A stretch of 64,000 nt of DNA from Pseudomonas monteilii NBRC 103158 = DSM 14164 (lineage in GTDB: Bacteria; Pseudomonadota; Gammaproteobacteria; Pseudomonadales; Pseudomonadaceae). The position numbers and the translations under genes were made by a program. The DNA is taken from contig NZ_BBIS01000023.1 of assembly GCF_000730605.1 (NCBI RefSeq), positions 1 to 64,000 on the forward strand. The letters run 5' to 3'. Numbering within the stretch: the stretch's first letter is position 1; every line of letters begins with the position of its first letter. The notes under the pieces are model-generated. The model worked only from the letters and a program-made list of their open reading frames with translations. It did not search any database and was not told the origin of the DNA. Below are positions 1 to 9,387 of the stretch, in pieces.

Positions 1-34
1 GGCCAAAATCATCGAGTAATCACTCGACCGATTG

Positions 35-66
35 AAAAAACCCCCGCTCAGCGGGGGTTTTTTTTA
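35..66 (+). terminator. Rho-independent terminator of the upstream gene
   Basis: A 7-bp GC stem (41-47 with 51-57, loop tca) is flanked by A-run and T-run, giving a classic intrinsic terminator. The gene it serves lies outside the window. From gene order in Pseudomonas that gene is probably tufA, which is inference. Confidence 0.9.
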
Positions 67-71
67 TTGGG

Positions 72-100
72 TTGACACTAAATTGGGGCGTCTATAGAAT
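72..100 (+). promoter_or_regulatory. Promoter of the S10 operon
   Basis: A perfect -35 box TTGACA (72-77) is followed after 17 bp by TAGAAT (95-100), a near-consensus sigma-70 -10. It sits just after the preceding terminator and about 60 bp before rpsJ, so it probably drives the whole S10 cluster. Confidence 0.8.
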
Positions 101-160
101 CACGCCTCCTTTTAGCGGGCGTAGTGCGTCCGTTGGGAACAGCCTGGAGTCTGAAATCCA

Positions 161-472
161 ATGCAAAATCAGCAAATCCGTATCAGGTTGAAGGCTTTCG
201 ACCATCGCCTGATCGACCAATCCACCCAGGAAATCGTGGAAACCGCGAAACGTACTGGTGCACAAGTGCGTGGTCCAATTCCACTGCCTACCCGCAAAGA
301 GCGTTTCACCGTTCTGGTCTCCCCGCACGTCAACAAAGACGCGCGTGACCAGTACGAGATTCGCACTCATAAGCGTGTTCTGGACATCGTCCAGCCAACG
401 GATAAAACCGTTGACGCGCTGATGAAGCTTGATCTGGCGGCAGGTGTGGAAGTACAGATCAGCCTCGGCTAA
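161..472 (+). CDS. rpsJ: 30S ribosomal protein S10 (NusE)
   Basis: This 103-residue protein matches S10 over its full length, beginning [17 protein letters not shown]. It sits in the 30S head and, as NusE, pairs with NusB in antitermination; nusB is also in this window (51496-51996). It is the first gene of the S10 operon, behind a strong promoter at 72-100. A GGAG at 146-149 can serve as ribosome-binding site, about 11 nt before the ATG. Confidence 0.98.
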
Positions 473-552
473 GACTTCGGTCTAGTCGTGTAACGCTCTG
501 AAATGGGCGGCCATAGCGGGTGAAAGCCCCGTACACTCATGAGGTTTACAAC

Positions 553-1188
553 ATGACTATTGGTGTAATCGGTCGCAAGTGCGGTATGACCCGCATTTTC
601 ACCGAAGAAGGTGTCTCCATTCCGGTCACGGTCATTGAGATCGAGCCGAATCGTGTCACCCAGTTCAAAACTGAAGAAACCGATGGCTACCGTGCAGTGC
701 AAGTCACTGTCGGCGAGCGTCGTGCTTCGCGTGTGACTGCCGCTCAGGCAGGTCACTTCGCCAAGGCTAACGTTGCCGCTGGTCGCGGTGTCTGGGAGTT
801 CCGTCTTGAAGAAGGCGATTTCCAGGCTGGCGATCTGATCAAAGCTGAACTCTTCACTGCAGGCCAGCTGGTAGACGTTACTGGTCAGTCCAAAGGTAAA
901 GGCTTCGCCGGTACCATCAAGCGCTGGAACTTCCGTGGTCAGGACAACACCCACGGTAACTCCGTGTCGCACCGTGTTCCTGGTTCCATCGGCCAGTGCC
1001 AGACTCCTGGTCGTGTGTTCAAGGGCAAGAAAATGTCCGGTCACATGGGCGCCGAGCGCGTGACTGTTCAGTCCCTGGAAGTAGTTCGCGTAGACGCTGA
1101 ACGCAACCTGCTGCTGGTCAAGGGTGCCGTTCCTGGCGCTACTGGCGGCGACGTGGTTGTACGTCCAGCTGTCAAGGCTCGCGGTTAA
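553..1188 (+). CDS. rplC: 50S ribosomal protein L3
   Basis: A 211-residue L3, starting [16 protein letters not shown]. It is an early-assembly 23S rRNA binder with a long loop reaching toward the peptidyl-transferase centre. The loop is seen around residues 125-165 ([14 protein letters not shown]). The frame is open back to 520, but the ATG at 553 gives the family's normal N-terminus and has an AGG 8 nt upstream. It is followed after 12 bp by rplD. Confidence 0.98.
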   Translation: MTIGVIGRKCGMTRIFTEEGVSIPVTVIEIEPNRVTQFKTEETDGYRAVQVTVGERRASRVTAAQAGHFAKANVAAGRGVWEFRLEEGDFQAGDLIKAELFTAGQLVDVTGQSKGKGFAGTIKRWNFRGQDNTHGNSVSHRVPGSIGQCQTPGRVFKGKKMSGHMGAERVTVQSLEVVRVDAERNLLLVKGAVPGATGGDVVVRPAVKARG

Positions 1189-1200
1189 GGGGAAACTGAC

Positions 1201-1803
1201 ATGCAACTCAATGTAAATGACGCTCAGGCGATCGAAGTTTCCGAACTGACTTTCGGTGGCGAATTCAACGAGACGCTGGTACACCAAGCAGTCGTGGCCT
1301 ACATGGCCGGCGGCCGTCAGGGCACCAAGCAGCAAAAGACCCGTTCCGACGTGGCTGGTGGCGGTAAGCGCCCATGGCGTCAGAAGGGTACTGGCCGTGC
1401 TCGTGCTGGTACCACTCGTGGTCCGATCTGGCGTGGCGGTGGTGTAACCTTCGCAGCTCGCCCTCAAGATCACTCGCAGAAGCTCAACAAGAAGATGTAC
1501 CGCGCTGCCCTGCGCTCCATCCTCGCTGAGCTGGTGCGTAGCGACCGTCTGGTCGTGGTTCAGGACTTCGCTGTCGAAGCACCGAAAACCAAAGATCTGC
1601 TGAACAAGCTGAACGGCATGGGTCTGAGCGATGTATTGATCGTTTCCGACGCTGTTGATCAGAACCTGTACCTGGCTGCTCGCAACCTGCCGCACGTCGA
1701 CGTACGTGACGTTCAAGGTTCCGACCCGGTCAGTCTGATCGCATACGAGAAAGTGTTGATCACTGTCTCGGCCGTGAAGAAATTCGAGGAGCTGCTGGGA
1801 TGA
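1201..1803 (+). CDS. rplD: 50S ribosomal protein L4
   Basis: A 200-residue L4 with the typical basic loop ([19 protein letters not shown], about residues 57-76) that lines the exit tunnel. In enterobacteria L4 also represses its own operon through the S10 leader. Here only a short leader (100-160) precedes rpsJ, and I could not show an L4-type attenuator there. Its last codons overlap the rplW start by 4 nt (ATGA), suggesting translational coupling. Confidence 0.98.
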
Positions 1804-2099
1804 ACCAGGAACGCGTATTCAAAGTCCTCCTTGGCCCGCACGTTTCCGAGAAGGCTACCGTTCTGGCTGAGAAAAAAGGCCAGTTCGTATTCAAGGTTGC
1901 TACTGACGCAACCAAGCTGGAAATCAAGAAAGCTGTCGAAGGCCTGTTCAACGTAAAAGTTGAAAACGTGTCGACTGTTAACGTTCTGGGTAAAACCAAG
2001 CGTACCGCACGTGGTCTGGGCAAGCGTAATGACTGGAAGAAGGCGATCGTCTCCCTTCAGCCAGGCCAAGATCTCGATTTCAGCAGCAGTGCTGAGTAA
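1800..2099 (+). CDS. rplW: 50S ribosomal protein L23
   Basis: A 99-residue L23, full length, located at the tunnel exit where it docks trigger factor and SRP. It starts [20 protein letters not shown]; the start codon overlaps the rplD stop. A 14-bp gap with a purine-rich site (AAGGAAGGGG) leads into rplB. Confidence 0.98.
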
Positions 2100-2113
2100 G
2101 GAAGGGGTGCATC

Positions 2114-2938
2114 ATGGCAATCGTTAAATGCAAACCGACTTCCCCTGGCCGCCGTTTCGTGGTCAAGGTGGTCAACAAGGAGCTGCACAAAGGCGCTCCT
2201 CACGCACCGCTGATCGAGAAAAAATCGAAGTCTGGTGGTCGTAACAACAATGGCCGCATTACCACTCGTCACGTTGGTGGTGGTCATAAGCAGCATTACC
2301 GTCTGGTCGACTTCCGTCGCAACGACAAAGATGGCATCCCAGCCACTGTCGAGCGTATCGAATACGACCCGAACCGTACTGCTCACATCGCCCTGCTGTG
2401 CTACGCAGACGGTGAGCGTCGCTACATCATCGCCCCTAAAGGCGTGAGCGCTGGCGACCAGCTGATCGCAGGTGCCCTGGCCCCAATCAAGGCCGGTAAC
2501 TCCCTGCAGCTGCGCAACATTCCAGTAGGTTCCACCATTCACGGCATCGAACTGAAGCCGGGTAAAGGTGCTCAGATCGCTCGTTCCGCTGGTGCTTCGG
2601 CTCAGCTGATCGCTCGCGAAGGTGTCTACGTGACCCTGCGTCTGCGCTCTGGTGAAATGCGTAAAGTCCTGGCTGAGTGCCGTGCGACCCTGGGCGAAGT
2701 CTCGAACTCCGAGCACAGCCTGCGTTCGCTGGGTAAAGCTGGTGCCAAACGCTGGCGCGGCGTTCGCCCAACCGTTCGTGGTGTTGCCATGAACCCGGTT
2801 GACCACCCACACGGTGGTGGTGAAGGTCGTACCTCCGGTGGTCGTCATCCGGTATCGCCATGGGGCTTCCCAACCAAGGGTGCTAAAACCCGTGGTAATA
2901 AGCGTACCGACAACATGATCGTCCGTCGTCGCAAGTAA
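2114..2938 (+). CDS. rplB: 50S ribosomal protein L2
   Basis: A 274-residue L2, needed for subunit association and close to the peptidyl-transferase centre. The diagnostic C-terminal loop [14 protein letters not shown] with its conserved histidines is present at about residue 224-238. It has an OB-fold plus SH3-like domain layout typical of the family. Start ATG at 2114 follows AAGGAAGGGG. Confidence 0.98.
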
Positions 2939-2954
2939 CTAGAGGGATACGACA

Positions 2955-3230
2955 GTGCCACGTTCTCTGAAAAAAGGTCCTTTTATCGATCTTCACCTGC
3001 TGAAGAAGGTCGAAGTGGCGGTGGAGAAGAACGATCGCAAGCCAGTTAAAACCTGGTCGCGCCGTTCGATGATCCTGCCACAAATGGTCGGTCTGACCAT
3101 CGCGGTACACAACGGTCGTCAACATGTCCCAGTTCTGGTGAACGAAGACATGGTCGGCCACAAACTGGGCGAGTTCGCCGGTACCCGCACCTATCGCGGG
3201 CACGTGGCTGACAAGAAAGCCAAGCGTTAA
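2955..3230 (+). CDS. rpsS: 30S ribosomal protein S19
   Basis: A 91-residue S19, which forms a complex with S13 in the 30S head. It uses a GTG start ([20 protein letters not shown]), supported by AGAGGGA eight nt upstream and by family length. It lies 16 bp after rplB and 11 bp before rplV. Confidence 0.97.
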
Positions 3231-3241
3231 GGGGTAAGGAA

Positions 3242-3574
3242 ATGGAAGTAGCCGCTAAGTTGTCGGGCGCTCGAATCTCCGCCCAGAAAGCCCGCTTGGT
3301 CGCCGACCAGATCCGCGGGAAGAAGGTGGGCGAAGCGCTCAACCTGTTGGCCTTCAGCAGCAAAAAAGCCGCTGAAATCATGAAGAAAGTCCTCGAGTCG
3401 GCCGTAGCCAACGCCGAACACAACGAAGGCGCAGACGTTGATGACCTGAAGGTCTCCACCGTCTTCGTCAACGAAGGGCGTTCGCTGAAGCGCATCATGC
3501 CACGTGCCAAAGGCCGTGCTGATCGCATCGTCAAGCGGTCTTGCCATATCACTGTCAAGGTTGCGGACAAGTAA
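3242..3574 (+). CDS. rplV: 50S ribosomal protein L22
   Basis: A 110-residue L22, with globular domain followed by the long beta-hairpin that lines the exit tunnel ([20 protein letters not shown], about residues 77-96). Mutations in this hairpin cause macrolide resistance in other bacteria; the hairpin here looks intact. It is tightly packed between rpsS and rpsC. Confidence 0.98.
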
Positions 3575-3587
3575 CGGAGTCGATCAG

Positions 3588-4274
3588 ATGGGTCAGAAAG
3601 TACATCCCACTGGCATTCGCCTGGGAATCGTCAAGGAGCACACCTCCGTCTGGTACGCAGACGGTGCTACTTACGCAGATTACCTGTTGAAGGATCTGAA
3701 AACGCGTGAGTACCTCCAAGACAAACTAAAAAGCGCGTCCGTAAGCCGTATCGATATTCATCGTCCGGCTCAAACTGCACGCATCACCATCCACACCGCT
3801 CGTCCAGGTATCGTTATCGGGAAGAAAGGTGAAGATGTCGAGAAGCTGCGTCAGGACCTGACCAAGCAGATGGGTGTGCCTGTGCACATCAACATCGAAG
3901 AGATCCGCAAGCCGGAACTCGACGCTATGCTGGTTGCGCAGAGCGTAGCTCAGCAGCTGGAACGCCGCGTAATGTTCCGTCGCGCCATGAAGCGCGCCGT
4001 ACAGAACGCCATGCGTATTGGTGCCAAGGGCATCAAGATCCAGGTGAGCGGTCGTCTCGGCGGTGCTGAGATTGCTCGTACCGAGTGGTATCGCGAAGGT
4101 CGTGTGCCGCTGCACACCCTGCGTGCCGATATCGACTACAACACCTACGAAGCTCACACCACTTACGGTGTGATCGGTGTGAAGGTTTGGATCTTCAAAG
4201 GCGAAGTTATTGGTGGTCGCCAAGAAGAACTGAAACCACAAGCACCAGCGCCTCGTAAAAAAGCTGCTAAGTAA
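3588..4274 (+). CDS. rpsC: 30S ribosomal protein S3
   Basis: A 228-residue S3, part of the mRNA entry channel. The KH domain GxxG loop is visible ([14 protein letters not shown], about residue 71). The frame is open further upstream to 3504, but [13 protein letters not shown] at 3588 is the universal S3 N-terminus and is preceded by a GGAG-like site (aacggagtcgatcag). Confidence 0.98.
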   Translation: MGQKVHPTGIRLGIVKEHTSVWYADGATYADYLLKDLKTREYLQDKLKSASVSRIDIHRPAQTARITIHTARPGIVIGKKGEDVEKLRQDLTKQMGVPVHINIEEIRKPELDAMLVAQSVAQQLERRVMFRRAMKRAVQNAMRIGAKGIKIQVSGRLGGAEIARTEWYREGRVPLHTLRADIDYNTYEAHTTYGVIGVKVWIFKGEVIGGRQEELKPQAPAPRKKAAK

Positions 4275-4286
4275 GGGGTACGCCAA

Positions 4287-4700
4287 ATGTTGCAACCAAA
4301 GCGTACAAAATTCCGCAAGCAGATGACTGGCCACAACCGTGGTCTGGCACTGCGCGGTAGCAAAGTCAGCTTCGGCGAGTTCGCCCTGAAAGCTGTTGCT
4401 CGCGGTCGCCTCACCGCTCGCCAGATCGAGTCCGCACGTCGTGCGCTGACCCGTCACGTTAAACGTGGCGGTAAGATCTGGATCCGTGTGTTCCCGGACA
4501 AGCCGATCTCCAAGAAACCTCTTGAGGTTCGTATGGGTAAAGGTAAGGGTTCCGTGGAATACTGGGTTGCCCAGATCCAGCCAGGTAAAGTCCTGTACGA
4601 GATCGAGGGTGTTTCTGAAGAGCTGGCGCGCGAAGCATTCGCCCTGGCTGCTGCAAAGCTGCCTCTCGCCACCTCCTTTGTTAAGCGGACGGTGATGTGA
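4287..4700 (+). CDS. rplP: 50S ribosomal protein L16
   Basis: A 137-residue L16, which contacts A-site tRNA and organises the peptidyl-transferase region. It starts [19 protein letters not shown]. Its stop codon overlaps the rpmC start by one base (tgATGA junction), consistent with coupled translation. Confidence 0.98.
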
Positions 4701-4891
4701 TGAAAGCGAATGAACTTCGTGAAAAATCGGCACAGCAACTGAACGAGCAACTGCTCGGCTTGCTGCGCGACCAGTTCAATCTGCGTATGCAGAAAGCAAC
4801 TGGCCAGTTGGGGCAGTCGCACCTGCTCTCGCAAGTTAAGCGTGACATCGCTCGCGTGAAAACTGTGCTCAACCAGCAGGCAGGTAAGTGA
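4700..4891 (+). CDS. rpmC: 50S ribosomal protein L29
   Basis: A 63-residue, two-helix L29 at the tunnel exit next to L23. The GTG at 4697 would add one residue, but the ATG at 4700 ([19 protein letters not shown]) gives the family length. It is followed by rpsQ after a two-base gap. Confidence 0.97.
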
Positions 4892-4893
4892 TC

Positions 4894-5160
4894 ATGGCTG
4901 AAGCTGAAAAAACCGTCCGTACGCTGACTGGCCGTGTCGTCAGCGACAAAATGGACAAGACCATCACCGTTCTGATCGAGCGTCGCGTAAAGCACCCGAT
5001 CTACGGTAAATACGTTAAGCGTTCGACTAAGCTGCACGCGCACGACGAAGCCAACCAGTGCAAGATCGGCGACAAGGTTTCCATCCGTGAAACCCGTCCG
5101 CTGGCCAAGACCAAGTCCTGGGCACTGGTTGAAGTCCTCGAACGCGCTGTTGAAGTCTAA
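4894..5160 (+). CDS. rpsQ: 30S ribosomal protein S17
   Basis: An 88-residue S17, an OB-fold 16S rRNA binder needed early in 30S assembly. ATG at 4894 ([20 protein letters not shown]) is preferred to the GTG two codons earlier. It is the last gene of the classical S10 block. No terminator separates it from rplN, so S10 and spc genes probably share transcripts. Confidence 0.98.
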   Translation: MAEAEKTVRTLTGRVVSDKMDKTITVLIERRVKHPIYGKYVKRSTKLHAHDEANQCKIGDKVSIRETRPLAKTKSWALVEVLERAVEV

Positions 5161-5183
5161 GGGCTAGGGGTCGGAGAAATTTT

Positions 5184-5552
5184 ATGATTCAGACTCAATC
5201 CATGCTCGATGTGGCCGATAACAGCGGCGCTCGTCGCGTCATGTGCATCAAGGTGCTCGGCGGTTCGCACCGTCGTTACGCCGGCATCGGTGACATCATC
5301 AAGGTTACCGTCAAGGAAGCAATTCCACGCGGTAAGGTCAAAAAAGGCCAAGTGATGACTGCTGTTGTCGTGCGCACCCGTCACGGTGTTCGTCGCGCTG
5401 ACGGTTCCATCATTCGTTTCGACGGCAACGCTGCTGTTCTGCTGAACAACAAGCAAGAGCCGATCGGCACTCGCATCTTCGGGCCAGTGACCCGTGAACT
5501 TCGTACTGAGAAGTTCATGAAGATCGTCTCGCTCGCCCCTGAAGTGCTGTAA
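5184..5552 (+). CDS. rplN: 50S ribosomal protein L14
   Basis: A 122-residue L14, full length ([20 protein letters not shown]), located at the subunit interface where RsfS binds. It is the first gene of the classical spc operon, 23 bp after rpsQ, with a GGAG site at 5173-5176. Confidence 0.98.
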   Translation: MIQTQSMLDVADNSGARRVMCIKVLGGSHRRYAGIGDIIKVTVKEAIPRGKVKKGQVMTAVVVRTRHGVRRADGSIIRFDGNAAVLLNNKQEPIGTRIFGPVTRELRTEKFMKIVSLAPEVL

Positions 5553-5563
5553 GGAGATCCGAC

Positions 5564-5878
5564 ATGCAAAAGATTCGTCGTGACGACGAGATCATCGTGA
5601 TCGCCGGCAAAGACAAAGGTAAGCGCGGTAAGGTGCTGAAGGTTCTGGCTGACGACCGTCTGGTCGTTGGTGGTGTGAACCTGGTCAAGCGTCATACCAA
5701 GCCTAACCCGATGGCGGGCGTACAGGGCGGTATCGTCGAGAAAGAAGCGCCTCTGCACGCTTCCAACGTTGCCATCTTCAACGGCGAAACCAACAAGGCT
5801 GACCGCGTTGGTTTCAAAGTAGAAGACGGTAAAAAAATTCGTGTCTTCAAGTCGACCCAAAAAGCGGTTGATGCTTGA
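5564..5878 (+). CDS. rplX: 50S ribosomal protein L24
   Basis: A 104-residue L24, an assembly initiator that binds the 5' end of 23S rRNA. The KOW motif is clear near the N-terminus ([20 protein letters not shown], residues 6-25). An AAGGAG site lies 7 nt before its ATG. Confidence 0.98.
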   Translation: MQKIRRDDEIIVIAGKDKGKRGKVLKVLADDRLVVGGVNLVKRHTKPNPMAGVQGGIVEKEAPLHASNVAIFNGETNKADRVGFKVEDGKKIRVFKSTQKAVDA

Positions 5879-5898
5879 ACACTGCTAGGTAGAAGACC

Positions 5899-6438
5899 AT
5901 GGCACGACTGAAAGAGATTTACCGGAACGAAATCGCTCCTAAGCTTAAGGAAGAACTTAAGCTGTCGAACGTGATGGAAGTTCCGCGCGTTACCAAAATC
6001 ACCCTGAACATGGGTCTGGGCGAAGCGATCGGCGACAAGAAAGTCATCGAGCACGCTGTTGCCGACCTGGAAAAGATCACCGGTCAAAAGCCGGTTGTGA
6101 CTTTCGCTCGCAAATCCATCGCTGGCTTCAAAGTCCGCGAAGGCTGGCCGATCGGTGTCAAGGTGACTCTGCGTAGCGACAAGATGTACGAATTCCTGGA
6201 CCGCCTGCTGGCGATCTCCCTGCCTCGGGTTCGCGACTTCCGCGGCCTGAATGCCAAGTCCTTTGATGGTCGTGGCAACTACAGCATGGGCGTGAAAGAG
6301 CAGATCATCTTCCCGGAAATCGACTACGACAAGATCGATGCTCTGCGCGGTTTGGACATCACCCTGACCACCACTGCTCGTTCGGACGACGAAGGCCGCG
6401 CTCTGCTGCGTGCTTTCAAGTTCCCGTTCCGCAACTGA
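5899..6438 (+). CDS. rplE: 50S ribosomal protein L5
   Basis: A 179-residue L5, the 5S rRNA binder of the central protuberance. It starts [20 protein letters not shown] and is full length. It lies 20 bp after rplX and 13 bp before rpsN. In E. coli the S8 repressor site is near the start of this gene; I could not establish it here. Confidence 0.98.
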   Translation: MARLKEIYRNEIAPKLKEELKLSNVMEVPRVTKITLNMGLGEAIGDKKVIEHAVADLEKITGQKPVVTFARKSIAGFKVREGWPIGVKVTLRSDKMYEFLDRLLAISLPRVRDFRGLNAKSFDGRGNYSMGVKEQIIFPEIDYDKIDALRGLDITLTTTARSDDEGRALLRAFKFPFRN

Positions 6439-6451
6439 TTGGAGTAGGAAA

Positions 6452-6757
6452 ATGGCCAAGAAGAGCATGAAAAACCGCGAGCTGAAGCGTCAGCTCACGG
6501 TAGCCAAGTTCGCTAAGAAGCGTGCTGAGCTGAAAGCGACCATCGTCAACGTTAACGCCTCTCCAGAAGAGCGTTTCGCTGCCGTTGTCGCTCTGCAGAA
6601 GCAGCCACGTGATGCTAGCGCCTCGCGCCTGCGCAACCGTTGCCGCCTGACCGGTCGTCCTCACGGTGTATACCGTAAGTTCGGCCTGGGCCGTAACATG
6701 CTGCGTCAAGCTGCAATGCGCGGTGACGTACCAGGTCTGGTCAAGGCCTCCTGGTAA
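6452..6757 (+). CDS. rpsN: 30S ribosomal protein S14, long zinc-free form
   Basis: A 101-residue S14 of the long type. The short zinc form has CxxC pairs, and these are absent; only one Cys is seen, in [22 protein letters not shown] at 6452 follows a good GGAGTAGGAA site; the frame is open to 6410 inside rplE. It is followed by an unusually long 209-bp gap before rpsH. Confidence 0.97.
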   Translation: MAKKSMKNRELKRQLTVAKFAKKRAELKATIVNVNASPEERFAAVVALQKQPRDASASRLRNRCRLTGRPHGVYRKFGLGRNMLRQAAMRGDVPGLVKASW

Positions 6758-6819
6758 TCGCTGCAGGCTGGATCCTGGCGCAAGGGGAGCAATCTTCCGA
6801 CCGCCGGTGACCTTGCCAA

Positions 6820-6850
6820 CAAACAAGCCCCTATATGGGGCTTGTTTCGT
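6820..6850 (+). terminator. Terminator-like hairpin inside the spc operon
   Basis: A perfect 11-bp inverted repeat (6821-6831 with 6837-6847, loop tatat) follows rpsN. The downstream T content is moderate (ttgtttcgtttc), so it may act as a partial terminator or attenuator, or as an mRNA processing or stability site. Confidence 0.6.
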
Positions 6851-6870
6851 TTCTGCCTTGTGTCTAGAAT
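6842..6870 (+). promoter_or_regulatory. Candidate internal promoter before rpsH
   Basis: TTGTTT (6842-6847), a 17-bp spacer and TAGAAT (6865-6870) form a plausible sigma-70 promoter, with the same -10 as the S10 promoter. The -35 overlaps the right arm of the preceding hairpin. It would restart transcription for rpsH and downstream genes. Confidence 0.5.
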
Positions 6871-6874
6871 GACC

Positions 6875-6898
6875 GGCTCACCTGAGCCTGGGTTTTTT
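6875..6898 (+). terminator. Short hairpin with T-run in the rpsH leader
   Basis: An inverted repeat GGCTCA/TGAGCC (6875-6880, 6883-6888) is followed by tggg and six Ts. It lies just after the candidate promoter and could be a weak attenuator. The stem is short, so this may be chance. Confidence 0.3.
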
Positions 6899-6966
6899 GC
6901 CCTGCCTGCTTGGGTGGTTGTGATAGCCGCAAGGCTAATAATTCTTGTATCAGGAGCATCTAGCCC

Positions 6967-7359
6967 ATGAGTATGCAGGACCCGTTAGCGGACATGCTAA
7001 CTCGCATCCGTAATGCCCAGATGGCTGAAAAGTCCGTCGTAAGCATGCCTTCCTCCACCCTGAAGGTCGCGGTTGCCAAAGTTCTGAAAGACGAAGGTTA
7101 CATCGCTGGCTACCAGGTTACTGGTGAGGCCAAGCCTTCCCTGTCGATCGAGCTGAAGTACTTCGAAGGCCGTCCGGTCATCGAGGAACTGAAGCGTTCC
7201 AGCCGTCCTGGCCTGCGCCAGTACAAGTCCGTCGCAGAACTGCCGAAAGTACGTGGCGGCCTGGGCGTGTCTATCGTCTCCACCAACAAAGGTGTGATGA
7301 CTGATCGCGCTGCGCGCGCTGCCGGTGTCGGCGGCGAAGTTCTGTGCACAGTGTTCTAA
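6967..7359 (+). CDS. rpsH: 30S ribosomal protein S8
   Basis: A 130-residue S8, a primary 16S rRNA binder and, in E. coli, translational repressor of the spc operon. It starts [18 protein letters not shown] and is full length. It sits after a 209-bp spacer with hairpins and a candidate promoter, so its expression may be partly separate from the rplN-rpsN genes. Confidence 0.98.
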   Translation: MSMQDPLADMLTRIRNAQMAEKSVVSMPSSTLKVAVAKVLKDEGYIAGYQVTGEAKPSLSIELKYFEGRPVIEELKRSSRPGLRQYKSVAELPKVRGGLGVSIVSTNKGVMTDRAARAAGVGGEVLCTVF

Positions 7360-7371
7360 GGGGAGATAGGC

Positions 7372-7905
7372 ATGTCTCGCGTCGCTAAGAACCCCGTTAA
7401 GCTGCCAGCAGGCGTCGAAGTCAAATTCGCCGGCCAGCAGCTTTCGGTGAAGGGTGCCAAAGGCACTCTCGAACTGAACGTTCACTCGTCTGTTGAAGTT
7501 ACCGAAGAGTCTGGCGAGCTGCGTTTCGTCGCTCGCAACGGTGACCAGCAAGCTCGCGCCATGGCCGGTACCACCCGCGCTCTGGTGAACAACATGGTCC
7601 AAGGCGTAAGCCAAGGCTTCGAGCGTAAGCTCCAGCTGGTCGGTGTTGGTTACAAGGCACAGGCTAAAGGCACCGTTCTGAACCTGGCTCTGGGCTTCTC
7701 GCACCCAGTGGACTACGAACTGCCAGCCGGTATCACCGCTGAAACCCCAAGCCAGACCGACATCCTGATCAAGGGTATCGACAAGCAGCTGGTGGGTCAG
7801 GTGGCCGCTGAAATCCGCGACTTCCGTCCGCCAGAGCCTTACAAAGGCAAGGGTGTGCGTTACGCGGACGAAGTAGTCCGTCGTAAAGAAGCCAAGAAGA
7901 AGTAG
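7372..7905 (+). CDS. rplF: 50S ribosomal protein L6
   Basis: A 177-residue L6 with two tandem L6 domains near the sarcin-ricin loop. The typical C-terminal signature [20 protein letters not shown] is present. It lies 12 bp after rpsH with a GGGGAGA site. Confidence 0.98.
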   Translation: MSRVAKNPVKLPAGVEVKFAGQQLSVKGAKGTLELNVHSSVEVTEESGELRFVARNGDQQARAMAGTTRALVNNMVQGVSQGFERKLQLVGVGYKAQAKGTVLNLALGFSHPVDYELPAGITAETPSQTDILIKGIDKQLVGQVAAEIRDFRPPEPYKGKGVRYADEVVRRKEAKKK

Positions 7906-7915
7906 GGCCTAGCAA

Positions 7916-8266
7916 ATGACCGACAAAAAAGTTATCCGACTGCGTCGCGCTCGCAAAGCACGTCTCAAGATGCACGAACTCGAAGTCGTGCGCCTGTGCG
8001 TGTTCCGCTCCTCGCAGCACATCTACGCCCAGGTCATTTCGGCCGACGGCAGCAAGGTTCTGGCAAGCGCCTCGACCTTGGACAAAGAACTGCGTGATGG
8101 CGCCACTGGCAACATCGACGCGGCCACTAAGGTTGGCAAGCTGGTAGCTGAGCGTGCGAAAGCCGCCGGTGTATCTCAAGTTGCCTTTGACCGTTCCGGC
8201 TTCAAGTACCATGGCCGCGTCAAAGCGCTGGCTGATGCTGCTCGTGAAGGCGGGCTGGAGTTCTAA
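7916..8266 (+). CDS. rplR: 50S ribosomal protein L18
   Basis: A 116-residue L18, a 5S rRNA binder in the central protuberance beside L5. It has a basic N-terminal tail ([18 protein letters not shown]) and ends [16 protein letters not shown], typical of L18. Three bases separate its stop from rpsE. Confidence 0.98.
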   Translation: MTDKKVIRLRRARKARLKMHELEVVRLCVFRSSQHIYAQVISADGSKVLASASTLDKELRDGATGNIDAATKVGKLVAERAKAAGVSQVAFDRSGFKYHGRVKALADAAREGGLEF

Positions 8267-8269
8267 GTT

Positions 8270-8770
8270 ATGGCAAATAACGATCAAAAGCGCGACGAAG
8301 GCTACATCGAGAAGCTGGTTCAAGTTAACCGCGTTGCCAAAACCGTAAAAGGCGGCCGTATCTTCACCTTCACCGCGCTGACCGTGGTAGGTGATGGTAA
8401 AGGTCGTGTTGGCTTCGGCCGTGGCAAATCGCGCGAAGTACCAGCCGCGATCCAGAAAGCCATGGAAGCTGCTCGCCGCAACATGATCCAGGTTGACCTG
8501 AAGGGCACCACCCTGCAGTACGCCACCAAGGCTGCCCACGGCGCCTCGAAGGTTTACATGCAGCCTGCCTCGGAAGGTACCGGTATCATTGCCGGTGGCG
8601 CAATGCGTGCTGTCCTGGAAGTTGCTGGTGTTCAGAACGTTCTGGCCAAGTGCTACGGTTCGACCAACCCAGTGAACGTGGTTTACGCCACTTTCAAGGG
8701 TCTGAAAGCCATGCAATCTCCTGAATCCATTGCTGCCAAGCGCGGCAAGAGCGTCGAGGAGATCTTCTGA
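8270..8770 (+). CDS. rpsE: 30S ribosomal protein S5
   Basis: A 166-residue S5, implicated in mRNA helicase activity and decoding fidelity. The double-stranded-RNA-binding-like S5 domain ([20 protein letters not shown]) is seen at about residues 41-60. It is two bases upstream of rpmD. Confidence 0.98.
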   Translation: MANNDQKRDEGYIEKLVQVNRVAKTVKGGRIFTFTALTVVGDGKGRVGFGRGKSREVPAAIQKAMEAARRNMIQVDLKGTTLQYATKAAHGASKVYMQPASEGTGIIAGGAMRAVLEVAGVQNVLAKCYGSTNPVNVVYATFKGLKAMQSPESIAAKRGKSVEEIF

Positions 8771-8772
8771 TC

Positions 8773-8949
8773 ATGGCAACCGTAAAAGTAACGCTGATCA
8801 AGAGCGTCTCGGGCCGTCTGCCTAACCACAAGCTGTGCGTTAAAGGCCTGGGTCTGCGTCGCATCGGTCACACTGTAGAAGTCCAGGATACTCCCGAGAA
8901 CCGCGGGATGATCAACAAGGCTTACTACATGCTGAAGGTCGAGGGTTAA
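8773..8949 (+). CDS. rpmD: 50S ribosomal protein L30
   Basis: A 58-residue protein starting [20 protein letters not shown] and ending [12 protein letters not shown], matching the short bacterial L30. It sits in the invariant rpsE-rpmD-rplO order, two bases after rpsE and three before rplO. Confidence 0.96.
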   Translation: MATVKVTLIKSVSGRLPNHKLCVKGLGLRRIGHTVEVQDTPENRGMINKAYYMLKVEG

Positions 8950-8952
8950 TCG

Positions 8953-9387
8953 ATGAAACTCAATGATCTGAGTCCAGCGCCGGGTTCCCGTCGCGAGAAG
9001 CATCGTCCAGGTCGTGGTATCGGTAGCGGTCTGGGTAAGACCGGCGGCCGTGGCCACAAAGGTCAGACTTCCCGTTCGGGTGGTTCGATCGCTCCTGGCT
9101 TCGAAGGCGGTCAACAGCCGCTGCACCGTCGTCTGCCGAAGTTCGGCTTCGTTTCCCTGAAAGCCATGGACCGCGCCGAAGTGCGTCTGTCCGAGCTGGC
9201 CAAAGTGGAAGGCGACGTGATCTCCGTGCAATCCCTGAAGGATGCCAACGTGATCAACCAGCACATTCAGCGTGTGAAAATCATGCTGTCTGGCGAAGTT
9301 ACTCGCGCAGTCACCATCAAGGGCATCGCAGCCACCAAGGGTGCGCGTGCGGCTATCGAAGCAGCTGGCGGCAAATTCGAGGAATAA
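8953..9387 (+). CDS. rplO: 50S ribosomal protein L15
   Basis: A 144-residue L15, a late-assembly 23S binder with a long glycine- and arginine-rich N-terminal extension (residues 10-60, [17 protein letters not shown]). Its stop codon abuts the secY start directly (taaATG), so translation of the two is probably coupled. Confidence 0.98.
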   Translation: MKLNDLSPAPGSRREKHRPGRGIGSGLGKTGGRGHKGQTSRSGGSIAPGFEGGQQPLHRRLPKFGFVSLKAMDRAEVRLSELAKVEGDVISVQSLKDANVINQHIQRVKIMLSGEVTRAVTIKGIAATKGARAAIEAAGGKFEE

